NCBI GenBank assembly: GCA_045532295.1
Contig: JAZSFP010000007.1
Coordinates: 1 to 64,000, forward strand
Direction: 5' to 3'
From: UBA10677 sp045532295
GTDB taxonomy: Bacteria; Bacillota; Clostridia; Christensenellales; Pumilibacteraceae
DNA: 64,000 nt
Part shown: piece after piece, positions 56,710-64,000 of the stretch
Numbering within the stretch: position 1 is the stretch's first letter
How the letters are laid out: each line of letters begins with the position of its first letter
Translations under genes and position numbers: made by a program
Notes under the pieces: model-generated
Told to the model about the DNA's origin: nothing
Database searches by the model: none
Seen by the model: the letters and a program-made list of their open reading frames with translations, nothing else

Positions 56710-59325
56710 ATGAACAAGACTTACGACCCAAAATCATTTGAAGAAAGAATTTACAAAAAATGGCTTGACAAGAAATATTTTCACGCCGAGCCCAGCGAAA
56801 AAGAGCCCTTTACCATCGTAATTCCTCCCCCGAATATTACGGGACAATTACACATAGGCCACGCGCTTGACGATACTATCCAAGACGCGATTATTCGTTA
56901 TAAAAGAATGAAAGGCTTTGAAACCTTATGGTTACCCGGTACCGACCACGCGTCCATCGCTACGGAGGTTAAAATCGTAGAAAAGATGCGCGAAGAGGGA
57001 ATTACCAAGGACGACCTTGGAAGAGAAGGCTTTTTGGAACGCGCGTACGCTTGGAAAGAGCAATTCGGCGGTAGAATCGTTGAGCAACTCAAGAAAATGG
57101 GCTTTAGTTGTGACTGGGATAGACTTGCCTTCACTATGGACGAGCGTTGCTCTAAAGCCGTTCGCGAAGTTTTCGTAAGAATGTACGAAAAAGGTCTTAT
57201 TTATCAAGGCGATAGAATAATCAACTGGTGTCCTGAGTGCCAAACTGCAATATCCGACGCGGAAGTTGAGTACGAGGCAGACGAGGGACATTTATGGCAT
57301 CTTAAGTATCCCATCGACGGCACTGACGAATATATCGTAGTAGCAACCACTCGTCCTGAGACTATGCTTGGTGATACCGCGGTTGCGGTTAACCCCCACG
57401 ATAAACGCTATACGGCTTTGGTAGGTAAGATGATAAATCTTCCCTTAACCGACCGTCAAATTCCTATTATTGCCGACCGTTACGTAGACAAATCGTTTGG
57501 AACGGGCGCGGTAAAGATCACGCCTGCGCACGACCCCAACGACTTTGAGGTAGGCGTTCGTCATAACCTTCCCGTTATTAGAGTAATGAACGACGACGCA
57601 TCTATGAACGAACTTGCAGGCAAGTATCAGGGTATGTCGAGAGAGGAGGCGAGAAAGGCTATCGTAGCAGACTTTGACGCCCTTGGACTTTTGGAAAAGA
57701 TTGAAAAGCACGAGCACAACGTAGGTCATTGCTATCGTTGTCATACCGCAATCGAACCTATCGTATCGAAGCAGTGGTTTGTAAAAATGAAAGAACTTGC
57801 CGAGCCTGCGATTAAAGCAGTACTTGACAAGGATATCGTCTTTATGCCTAAACGCTTTGAAAAGACTTACCTTCACTGGATGAACAATATCCGCGACTGG
57901 TGTATTTCCCGTCAACTTTGGTGGGGACACCGTATTCCCGTGTTCTATTGCGACACTTGTGGATACAAGACCGCGTCAAGAGAAGACTTGACCGTATGTC
58001 CCGTTTGCGGACAACCCGTTCGTCAAGACGAGGACGTTCTCGATACTTGGTTCTCGTCTGCGCTTTGGCCCTTTGCAACGCTCGGTTGGCCCGATAAGAA
58101 CCCTGATCTTGACTACTTCTATCCCACCAACGTTCTCGTAACGGGTTACGATATCATCACTTTCTGGGTATCGCGTATGATATTCTCCGGCCTTGAGCAT
58201 ATGGGCGAAAAACCCTTCTCACAAGTGCTTATTCACGGTATCGTCCGCGACGCTATCGGTAGAAAAATGAGTAAATCGCTCGGCAACGGCGTAGACCCCT
58301 TGCTCCTTATCGACAAGTACGGTGCAGACTCGCTCCGTTATTCGCTCGTAAACGGTATATCCGCAGGTGGCGATATCAGATTCTCCGAGGACAAGATGGA
58401 GAGTTACCGTAACTTTATGAACAAGATTTGGAACGCAAGCCGTTTCGTCTTGATGAACTGCGAGGGAGTAAAGGTTAAGAATATTGACGAGATTAAAAAA
58501 CTTACCGTTTTCGATAAGTGGATACTTTCTCGCCTTAACCAAACTACGCTCGAAGTTACCAAGTTTATGGATAAGTACGAAGTAGGCTTGGCTGCCGCTA
58601 AACTCTACGAATTTATTTGGAATCAGTTCTGCGACTGGTATATCGAACTTAGTAAAACCTCGCTTTACTCGGACGACGAAGAAAAGCGTAGCGATACCGT
58701 TTCCGTACTCTTGTACGTTCTTCGCGAAACGCTTAAACTCGTTCATCCCATTATTCCCTTTATTACCGAAGAAATCTACGACGCTCTTCCTAATAAGGAC
58801 GCTGAAGATATTATGATATCCGCGTTCCCTGAATATTCGAGAAAGCGCGCTTATAGAAAGGACGTTGCAACTACCGAAATGGTTATGGAAGTAATCAAGG
58901 CTATTCGTAACCTCAGAAGAGAAATGAACGTTCCCCAAAATAAGCGTACCGCAATCCATATTATTCCAGCAGAAGGCAACGCAAAGATTGCTCAAAAACT
59001 GGCAGGCTACATTGAAAAACTCGCTATGGGCAATGGAATTTACTTCACCGAGCCCGAGGGCAAGAACGCTTCGCTCGTAACCCCCTTAGGCGTCGTGTAT
59101 ATTCCTATGGGAGATCTTATCGACTTTGATAAAGAGCGCGAGAGAATTAAGACGGAAATTGCAAAAACCGAGGACGAAATTAAGCGCGCTGAAGGTAAAC
59201 TTGCAAACCAAGGCTTCGTAGCAAAAGCGCCTCCCGCTCTTATCGAAAAAGAAAGAGAAAAACTCGAAAAGTATAAAGAACTTAAAAAAGGTCTTGAAGA
59301 AAGCCTTGCAAACCTTGGTGATTAA
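56710..59325 (+). CDS. valS: valyl-tRNA synthetase
   Basis: 871 residues from ATG 56710, chosen by TTGGAG and by the standard N-terminal KTYDPKSFEERIYKKW. Class I signatures: PPPNITGQLHIGHALDDT (HIGH), KMSKSLGNGVDP (KMSKS). The editing domain includes TTRPETMLGDTAVAVNP. The C-terminal coiled coil (about 805-871) binds tRNA arm. It charges tRNA-Val. Monocistronic with its own promoter and terminator. Confidence 0.97.
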   Translation: MNKTYDPKSFEERIYKKWLDKKYFHAEPSEKEPFTIVIPPPNITGQLHIGHALDDTIQDAIIRYKRMKGFETLWLPGTDHASIATEVKIVEKMREEGITKDDLGREGFLERAYAWKEQFGGRIVEQLKKMGFSCDWDRLAFTMDERCSKAVREVFVRMYEKGLIYQGDRIINWCPECQTAISDAEVEYEADEGHLWHLKYPIDGTDEYIVVATTRPETMLGDTAVAVNPHDKRYTALVGKMINLPLTDRQIPIIADRYVDKSFGTGAVKITPAHDPNDFEVGVRHNLPVIRVMNDDASMNELAGKYQGMSREEARKAIVADFDALGLLEKIEKHEHNVGHCYRCHTAIEPIVSKQWFVKMKELAEPAIKAVLDKDIVFMPKRFEKTYLHWMNNIRDWCISRQLWWGHRIPVFYCDTCGYKTASREDLTVCPVCGQPVRQDEDVLDTWFSSALWPFATLGWPDKNPDLDYFYPTNVLVTGYDIITFWVSRMIFSGLEHMGEKPFSQVLIHGIVRDAIGRKMSKSLGNGVDPLLLIDKYGADSLRYSLVNGISAGGDIRFSEDKMESYRNFMNKIWNASRFVLMNCEGVKVKNIDEIKKLTVFDKWILSRLNQTTLEVTKFMDKYEVGLAAAKLYEFIWNQFCDWYIELSKTSLYSDDEEKRSDTVSVLLYVLRETLKLVHPIIPFITEEIYDALPNKDAEDIMISAFPEYSRKRAYRKDVATTEMVMEVIKAIRNLRREMNVPQNKRTAIHIIPAEGNAKIAQKLAGYIEKLAMGNGIYFTEPEGKNASLVTPLGVVYIPMGDLIDFDKERERIKTEIAKTEDEIKRAEGKLANQGFVAKAPPALIEKEREKLEKYKELKKGLEESLANLGD

Positions 59326-59336
59326 GATTTATAAAA

Positions 59337-59371
59337 GAAAAGAGCAAGAGTAAATTCTCTTGCTCTTTTTA
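59337..59371 (+). terminator. valS terminator
   Basis: AAAAGAGCAAGAG pairs with CTCTTGCTCTTTTT around a 6-nt loop and is followed by further T residues. Placed between convergent valS and the metallo-hydrolase gene; it could serve both. Confidence 0.85.
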
Positions 59372-59376
59372 TTTTT

Positions 59377-60252
59377 TTATTCAATTCCCAAAAGTTCCCG
59401 TTTTACAAGCCTAACCATTATATTAGTATTAAGCGTAATGGCGTCAATAGGGTAAATTTCCTTGATATAGCCGTGATAATAGGTATCCATAAAATATTTA
59501 ACGGCAACCTCGTCGCTTTGACCGCTCTCAATAATTTCTTTAATTTTCTCAGCAACTTCAATAGCATTTTTGCGACAAAGAGAAAGATAGGTTTTCGTCT
59601 GTTCGCGGTTAAGTAGTCCGTAGTGTGGACAAAGAATAGTTTCAATATCTAAACTTTCCGCCTTTTCAATAGAGCGAAGAGCCATATCGACTCCTACGAG
59701 ATAGGAGGGAATTACGATACCCTCGCCCCCGTAAACGCCCAAAGTCTCGCTACCGAGTAAAAGTTTATTTTCTTTTAAATAGTAGCCGATAGAACACTTT
59801 GTGTGGCCGGGTAGGGCAACGGCAATAAACTCCATATCGCCTGCCTTTATGGTGTCTCCGTCGGAAACTGCAATATCTACCGTCAAATCGTCAATCAAGT
59901 CCTCGTATTCCGTAACGCCACAAGTGGTTGCGAACTTTCTATCCAAATCCCTCATAAGCGCTTTAGCAGTGGGCTTAGCAAAAATCTTAGTCGCGTATTC
60001 GCCCGCAACTATTTTGGCGTTAGGATATAATTTTTTAGCGTAAACAGCGCCAAGGGCGTGGTCGTAGTGGGAGTGCGTTAAAAATATATAGTTAAGTTCG
60101 CGCTCGCCAAGAACGGCTTTAATTTTGTTTGCAACTTCGTAGCCCGTAAAAGCGAACCCAGAATCGTACATAATAGCCGTCTTTCCGTCGTCAATAAGGA
60201 ACGCGCTATCGCCTACAATCGCTCTAATGTCAGTAACCTTAATATCGTGCAT
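59377..60252 (-). CDS. metallo-beta-lactamase-fold hydrolase
   Basis: 291 residues after AAGGAG. Motif THSHYDHALGAVYA (HxHxDH), later GHTKCSIGYYLKENKLLLGS and a C-terminal LCPHYGLLNREQ His. All binuclear zinc ligands appear present. Broad family (hydrolysis of glyoxalase-type thioesters, RNA or lactones); no substrate evidence. Its orientation is convergent with valS. Confidence 0.88.
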   Translation of the reverse strand: MHDIKVTDIRAIVGDSAFLIDDGKTAIMYDSGFAFTGYEVANKIKAVLGERELNYIFLTHSHYDHALGAVYAKKLYPNAKIVAGEYATKIFAKPTAKALMRDLDRKFATTCGVTEYEDLIDDLTVDIAVSDGDTIKAGDMEFIAVALPGHTKCSIGYYLKENKLLLGSETLGVYGGEGIVIPSYLVGVDMALRSIEKAESLDIETILCPHYGLLNREQTKTYLSLCRKNAIEVAEKIKEIIESGQSDEVAVKYFMDTYYHGYIKEIYPIDAITLNTNIMVRLVKRELLGIE

Positions 60253-60361
60253 AATGGTAATCTCCTTGGAAATATCATACCATATCGCGAAGAAAAAGTC
60301 AATGTGATTTTAGTAACTTTACTTCTTCTTTCTCATATATCAAATAGAGGAGGAAAAAATA

Positions 60362-61414
60362 ATGGCAATAGCATCAAATTTTTTAATAGCGGCAAACGAC
60401 GAACACGGGCTTAATCCCCCAACGGTAGGAAAACGAACACCCGTTCTGCCTTATATTAATAGACCGTTTTACGAAAACGAAATTAACCGCACGGCAAAGA
60501 ACGCCTTCATCTTAGCGTGCGTTCGCTGTGGCTTTAGAGTATACGACGCGCATCCGGAAATTACCGATACGAGCGTAGGGACGCGAGTAAGAAGAGTAAA
60601 CTCAGTGGGCGCGTCGCTTTGCGTAACTTTCGCTTTTAACGCTTACGGTAACGGTCAATCCTTTAATAACGCAAACGGCTACATAGTATTTTATTCGAGA
60701 AACGGTTTTCGTCCAACGCAATCAAGACTACTTTGTTACGATATATCCGCCTCGCTTTCTCAAACTTTACCTACTAAAAACCTTGGCGTAGGCACTCTAA
60801 CGGATATAGGAATTCTCGAAAGCGTTCGTATGCCATCCGCCCTTATCGAAGGCGGTTTTATGACGAATTTTAACGAGGCAAAACTAATGCTTAATCCCGA
60901 TTTCGCAACCGCTCTTGGCGAGGGCGCGTGTCGAGGCGTTTGCGAGTTTTTGGACGTCGAATTTGTAGAACGCGAGGGGACGTACCCCACGATTTCACGC
61001 GGAAGTAGAGGAAAGTGGGTTAGACTTTTACAGTACGCGCTCTCTTTTGACGGTTACGATATAGGAGCAAAGGACGGGGTTTTTGGTGCTAATACCGAAA
61101 GAGTTGTCAAGGCTTTTCAAACGGCTAATTCGCTAACGGCGGACGGAATAGTGGGTCGCAATACTTGGAACGCGTTACTTAAATTTAATCCGCCTACTCT
61201 CCGTCGAGGTAACCGCGGAACTTGGGTTAAATATCTTCAAAACTTTTTGCTTTCAAAACTTTATAATATAGGAACGAGCGACGGGATATTTGGCAGGAAT
61301 ACAGAAAACGCCGTCCTCGACTTTCAACGCGAGAACGGGCTTTTAGCGGACGGAATAGTGGGCGCAAACACTTGGAACGCTCTTAAAACGCTACCGGGAA
61401 GACCTCTTCCGTAA
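60362..61414 (+). CDS. amidase_3-like protein with two peptidoglycan-binding domains, lacking one zinc ligand
   Basis: 350 residues after GGAGGAAAAAAT. An N-terminal N-acetylmuramoyl-L-alanine amidase fold (about 5-195) has His15 (DEHG) and Glu38 (ENEIN) in the positions of the first two zinc ligands and the final SALIEGGFMTNFNE motif with the catalytic Glu. The third ligand His of SIHxNA is replaced: VTFAFNA has Ala91. Two C-terminal peptidoglycan-binding modules follow (about 205-270 and 275-345, IGAKDGVFGANTERVVKAFQ; IGTSDGIFGRNTENAVLDFQ). No signal peptide is visible, so it may act in the mother cell, as some spore amidases do. Confidence 0.75.
   Translation: MAIASNFLIAANDEHGLNPPTVGKRTPVLPYINRPFYENEINRTAKNAFILACVRCGFRVYDAHPEITDTSVGTRVRRVNSVGASLCVTFAFNAYGNGQSFNNANGYIVFYSRNGFRPTQSRLLCYDISASLSQTLPTKNLGVGTLTDIGILESVRMPSALIEGGFMTNFNEAKLMLNPDFATALGEGACRGVCEFLDVEFVEREGTYPTISRGSRGKWVRLLQYALSFDGYDIGAKDGVFGANTERVVKAFQTANSLTADGIVGRNTWNALLKFNPPTLRRGNRGTWVKYLQNFLLSKLYNIGTSDGIFGRNTENAVLDFQRENGLLADGIVGANTWNALKTLPGRPLP
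60971..60993. repeat. intragenic GGGGACGTACCCC palindrome, copy 6 (inside the amidase-like gene)
   Basis: CGCGAGGGGACGTACCCCAC is centred at ACGT with GGGG/CCCC arms. It lies in the linker between the amidase and peptidoglycan-binding domains and encodes EREGTYPTI. Confidence 0.6.
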
Positions 61415-62080
61415 TTAGTAATTAAACGAAACGACTTTAAGTTTTGCAATGAGCGGAATTAAAACGAACAAAAGCGCGTAGTTTACTATGCAGTTATAAA
61501 TTTGTCCCCCCACGAAAATACGCGTAACGGCGTAGAGAAGGTAAGGCACGCCCTTTGCGTAAAGCAAATAAAACGCAGTAGTGTTAATTCCTACCGTGCA
61601 AACGAAAAAGGACGCGAGGGCAAGGATAGTGATTTTAACGAAAAGCGCGCCTTTAAACTTAAAGTTTAATCCGCCTACGATTATTCCCGATAAAAAAGCG
61701 GTAACTCCGAGCGCAATTCCCACCCAAGGCATATAGGCAAAACCGCCAGAGTTATACAAAAACCCTACTAAATCGCCTAAAAACGCCGCAGCAAAACCAA
61801 AGACCGCGCCCAAAACCACGCCGGCAAGCGCGGAAACGGCGATAGTGAAAGAGAATTGCACGTCGGCAAACTTAATTTCGAACATATTCGCAACGGACAA
61901 AAACGCCGCGAGAATAGCGATATAAGCGATTTTTTTACTAATTTTAGTGTCGTTGGTAATTGCACCTGAAAAAAATAAGCGCATCAACAATGGTTTTTTG
62001 GCAGTGCCTTCCATAGTTGTTTGCGCTTCTTTGACTTCGTCGTTTTTAAGAGTTGCAATTTCCTGTTGATGTTTATCCAT
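61415..62080 (-). CDS. folT: ECF transporter S component, FolT-like (folate family)
   Basis: About 221 residues from ATG 62080 (a TTG one codon upstream also fits GGGAGGAG). A polar N-terminal stretch (about 1-35) precedes six membrane helices with family hallmarks FEIKFADVQFSFTIAVSALA and GVVLGAVFGFAAAFLGDLVG, resembling FolT-type folate S components. No THF riboswitch was found. The amidase-like gene ends at 61414, directly adjoining this stop, with no terminator between. Vitamin specificity is inferred. Confidence 0.75.
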   Translation of the reverse strand: MDKHQQEIATLKNDEVKEAQTTMEGTAKKPLLMRLFFSGAITNDTKISKKIAYIAILAAFLSVANMFEIKFADVQFSFTIAVSALAGVVLGAVFGFAAAFLGDLVGFLYNSGGFAYMPWVGIALGVTAFLSGIIVGGLNFKFKGALFVKITILALASFFVCTVGINTTAFYLLYAKGVPYLLYAVTRIFVGGQIYNCIVNYALLFVLIPLIAKLKVVSFNY

Positions 62081-62101
62081 CAATGTCGGGCTCCTCCCTT
62101 C

Positions 62102-62116
62102 TGCTCAGGTTGAGCA
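62102..62116. other. short perfect hairpin before the FolT-like gene
   Basis: TGCTCA-GGT-TGAGCA, a 6-bp stem with a 3-nt loop, between the flippase gene end and the ribosome binding site. It may be an operator or a weak leader structure. Confidence 0.35.
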
Positions 62117-62152
62117 AAAGTAATAGTATTAAATTATGATAGCATTATAGCA

Positions 62153-63670
62153 CTACGAGGTTTTTTTAGCAAGCGTTTTAGCCGTCAATTTAGAATTTTT
62201 TTTGCGTTTAACTAAAAATGCGAAAGGAATATCTATTATACCGAACAAAAGAGAAAGAGTGAGGAAGAAAAATACCGATACTATTGCCGAGATTAAGAGC
62301 GCGAAGAATAGTGGCATAGCAGAACAAAGCGAGTAAACGCAAGCGGTTATAAAGCGAGTGGGAATAATAATGAGCGCGCAAAAGAGAAGTTTTTTAAGCC
62401 AAGCGAACGAAAAACCGATCTTCTTACTTATAGCGTGAATATGCAGTATAGCGGAAACGCTAAGTCCAAGCCCCGTAGAAAAAGCAAGAACGCTGGTGTT
62501 GAACGCGCCGAAGAAAAGAAACATAACGGCAAAAGTAACCGCCGAGCCTATTATATAGTTAATAAAACTGCGCATTTCAAGGTCAAGCGAGTTCATTACG
62601 GAGGAGGTAATGCTCTCGATAGCGAGAGGAATAAGCGTCCACGAGGCGTACTTAATGTAAAGTCCTGCGCCTAAATTGTCGTACACTAAAAGGCCGATAC
62701 CCTCACCGCAAGCGTCCAAAACGGGTACGAAAAGCGCGGCAAGTATTATGGAGAAAGCAAGCGCGTTTTGGATTTTTTTAGACGCTATATCCTTTTGTCC
62801 TTCGCTTATACTCTTTGAAAGCGATGGAATAAGCACGAACGCAAGCGAGCCTACTATCGTTAGAGGAGCGTAAAGGAGTGGAATAGCAAGACCAACGGAC
62901 GAGCCGTACTCTGACATTGCCTGCGCTGAAGAAAGTCCCGACGAAGTCAATAGAAAAGGGACTAAAAGAGCGTTGATAGAGCCTATTATACTGCTTGCAG
63001 CCCTTGAAATCGTAATGGGCAGAGCGGAAGAGATGAGCGGAGCGAAATGCCCTTTGGGACTTGCAAGTCTACCTTTGGAAATAAAATAGTAAACGCTCAC
63101 GCCAAGCATACTCACAAAGCAACCGATAGAGAGCGAAAACGCAGTAACGGACAGTTTATTTAGTCCAAGCGTAAAGAGAATAAAGCACGCAAGCATCCGT
63201 CCTATTTGCTCGACAACTTCCACGATTGACACTGCAAAAAACTTGCTTTTGCCCCAAAGATTGCCACGAAATGCGGAATAAATCGCAGAAAACAACAAAG
63301 CGGGCAACATAAAAAGCAAAAGAGAGGCGCTTTCGCTTGAAGTGAAAACCGCCGATAACGGCTTATAAAGAAGTAGAACTACGGCAATAATCAAAACGCT
63401 TACGCCCGTTCCAACGATAAGTGCGGCGGTGGTAATTCCGTTTGCGTTTTTTTCGTCAAACCGAGCGGTATATTTGCTTACGATTAGCGGAATACCGCTC
63501 GTGGTAGCAGTGAGAAGAACGAAGAAAAAAGAGAGCGCGACTTGGTAGACGCCAATTGCTTCCGCGCCCAGTTCACGCGAAAGGTAAATCTTAAAAACGA
63601 ACCCGAGAACTCTGTCTAAAATCGTAAAGAACGAAGTAGTAAAAAGAGCGGTCAAAATACTTTTACGCAT
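62153..63670 (-). CDS. spoVB: SpoVB-like oligosaccharide flippase
   Basis: 505 residues with about 14 membrane helices. Conserved N-terminus LDRVLGFVFKIYLSRELGAE and AFRGNLWGKSKFFAVSIVEV match SpoVB/MurJ-like MOP-family flippases. In spore formers SpoVB is required for cortex peptidoglycan synthesis, matching the germination operon in this window. It could be another lipid-linked oligosaccharide flippase. AGGAG before the ATG; a basic C-terminal tail. Confidence 0.88.
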   Translation of the reverse strand: MRKSILTALFTTSFFTILDRVLGFVFKIYLSRELGAEAIGVYQVALSFFFVLLTATTSGIPLIVSKYTARFDEKNANGITTAALIVGTGVSVLIIAVVLLLYKPLSAVFTSSESASLLLFMLPALLFSAIYSAFRGNLWGKSKFFAVSIVEVVEQIGRMLACFILFTLGLNKLSVTAFSLSIGCFVSMLGVSVYYFISKGRLASPKGHFAPLISSALPITISRAASSIIGSINALLVPFLLTSSGLSSAQAMSEYGSSVGLAIPLLYAPLTIVGSLAFVLIPSLSKSISEGQKDIASKKIQNALAFSIILAALFVPVLDACGEGIGLLVYDNLGAGLYIKYASWTLIPLAIESITSSVMNSLDLEMRSFINYIIGSAVTFAVMFLFFGAFNTSVLAFSTGLGLSVSAILHIHAISKKIGFSFAWLKKLLFCALIIIPTRFITACVYSLCSAMPLFFALLISAIVSVFFFLTLSLLFGIIDIPFAFLVKRKKNSKLTAKTLAKKTS

Positions 63671-63767
63671 AATAAACTCCTAAACAATATAATTTATTTT
63701 TGTTGGTAGCACAGTAGAACGCAAAAATAAAAATATGATTAAAAAAAGCCAAAGTTCATTAAAAAAC

Positions 63768-63796
63768 TTGAAAATAATGACGGTATTTGATATAAT
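63768..63796 (+). promoter_or_regulatory. promoter of the terminal lipoprotein gene, leaderless type
   Basis: TTGAAA (63768-63773), 17-bp spacer, TATAAT (63791-63796), 6 nt before the ATG at 63803. Same geometry as recX. Confidence 0.65.
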
Positions 63797-63802
63797 ATAG
63801 AT

Positions 63803-64000
63803 ATGAAAAAAGTTTTGAAAAACTTAATAGCGGGTTTTTTGTGCCTCGTTTTACTACTTTCGCTTGGCGGTTGTAATATTTTAGTCAGTTGTGAGAGTAT
63901 TTTAGGTAACATTTTAGGTGGCTACGAATATTGCTTTAAGAAGAGTACGAAAGCGCTAACGATAGGCGAGCGATGGCTCGTGAGTGAAGACGACTTTGAC
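63803..64000 (+). CDS. lipoprotein, 3' truncated by window edge
   Basis: The first 66 residues carry a signal sequence MKKVLKNLIAGFLCLVLLLS followed by LGGC, with Cys24 as the lipidated residue. The visible part of the mature protein, LGNILGGYEYCFKKSTKALT, gives no family assignment. Function unknown; the rest lies outside the window. Confidence 0.7.
   Translation, partial: MKKVLKNLIAGFLCLVLLLSLGGCNILVSCESILGNILGGYEYCFKKSTKALTIGERWLVSEDDFD

Noticed and set aside
62081..62152. THF riboswitch before the FolT-like gene
   Set aside because: Only a short hairpin is present, and the 70-bp gap is too small for the aptamer and its conserved motifs are missing.

Overview
The window is about 64 kb of low-to-moderate GC DNA with dense operons, Shine-Dalgarno starts, TTGACA/TATAAT promoters and hairpin-plus-T-run terminators. 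A complete three-gene GerA-type germinant receptor operon, a SpoVB-like flippase, RqcP, CoaX, EndoA/MazF and a lysine riboswitch point to an endospore-forming Firmicute, most likely an uncultured gut-type Clostridia lineage. The lineage is inferred; no 16S gene is present.

Layout. 1-6.5 kb is an AT-rich accessory block: a partial gene, a membrane-anchored unknown, an ECF-type sigma factor with its own membrane anchor, a lipoprotein, and a 1,432-residue surface protein joining a trypsin-like protease, BspA-type leucine-rich repeats, InlB-type repeats and a Hint domain. 6.7-9.5 kb is an ECF transporter S component, coaX and hom behind a structured leader. 9.5-12.8 kb is a very large, codon-biased surface protein. 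12.8-19.3 kb holds an orphan RnlA-like HEPN protein, a PHP phosphatase, recX-acpS-nnr-ROK, and a MazEF-type pair. 19.3-26.2 kb is a nuclease-fold protein, dinB divergent from uvrB, then uvrA. 26.3-30.1 kb is the Ger operon. 30.1-35.2 kb holds ispDF, rqcP, cardiolipin synthase, an acetyltransferase-like gene and an AraC regulator. 35.3-37.4 kb has two sugar-type dehydrogenases. 37.4-38.1 kb is a 120-bp tandem repeat and tRNA-Leu(CAA). 38.2-43.3 kb is polA-coaE-transglycosylase, then a WYL regulator divergent from a small unknown gene. 43.7-46.7 kb is asd-dapA-dapB under a lysine riboswitch. 46.8-54 kb is mostly uncharacterised, with membrane, methyltransferase, TPR, HEAT-like, HD and YkvI-like genes. 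54-56.5 kb is an ABC importer of the ThiXYZ/SsuABC type. 56.7-64 kb holds valS, a metallo-hydrolase, an amidase-fold protein, a FolT-like S component, SpoVB and the start of a lipoprotein.

Main discovery candidate. The dinB-uvrB divergent promoter and the promoter beside the WYL regulator share a 38-bp block (33 of 38 identical) centred on a palindrome, with TTGTCA exactly 12 bp before the -10 hexamer. A third promoter of the same geometry faces uvrB. This resembles the PafBC/RecA-NDp DNA-damage promoter of Actinobacteria, which is also controlled by WYL-domain proteins, so the window may show a WYL-controlled, LexA-independent damage regulon in a Firmicute.

A second candidate is a family of short palindromes (core GGGTACGTACCC) that occurs as terminators between genes and, in frame, inside three coding sequences. 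Several genes, including recX, dinB, uvrB and the nuclease-fold gene, look leaderless.
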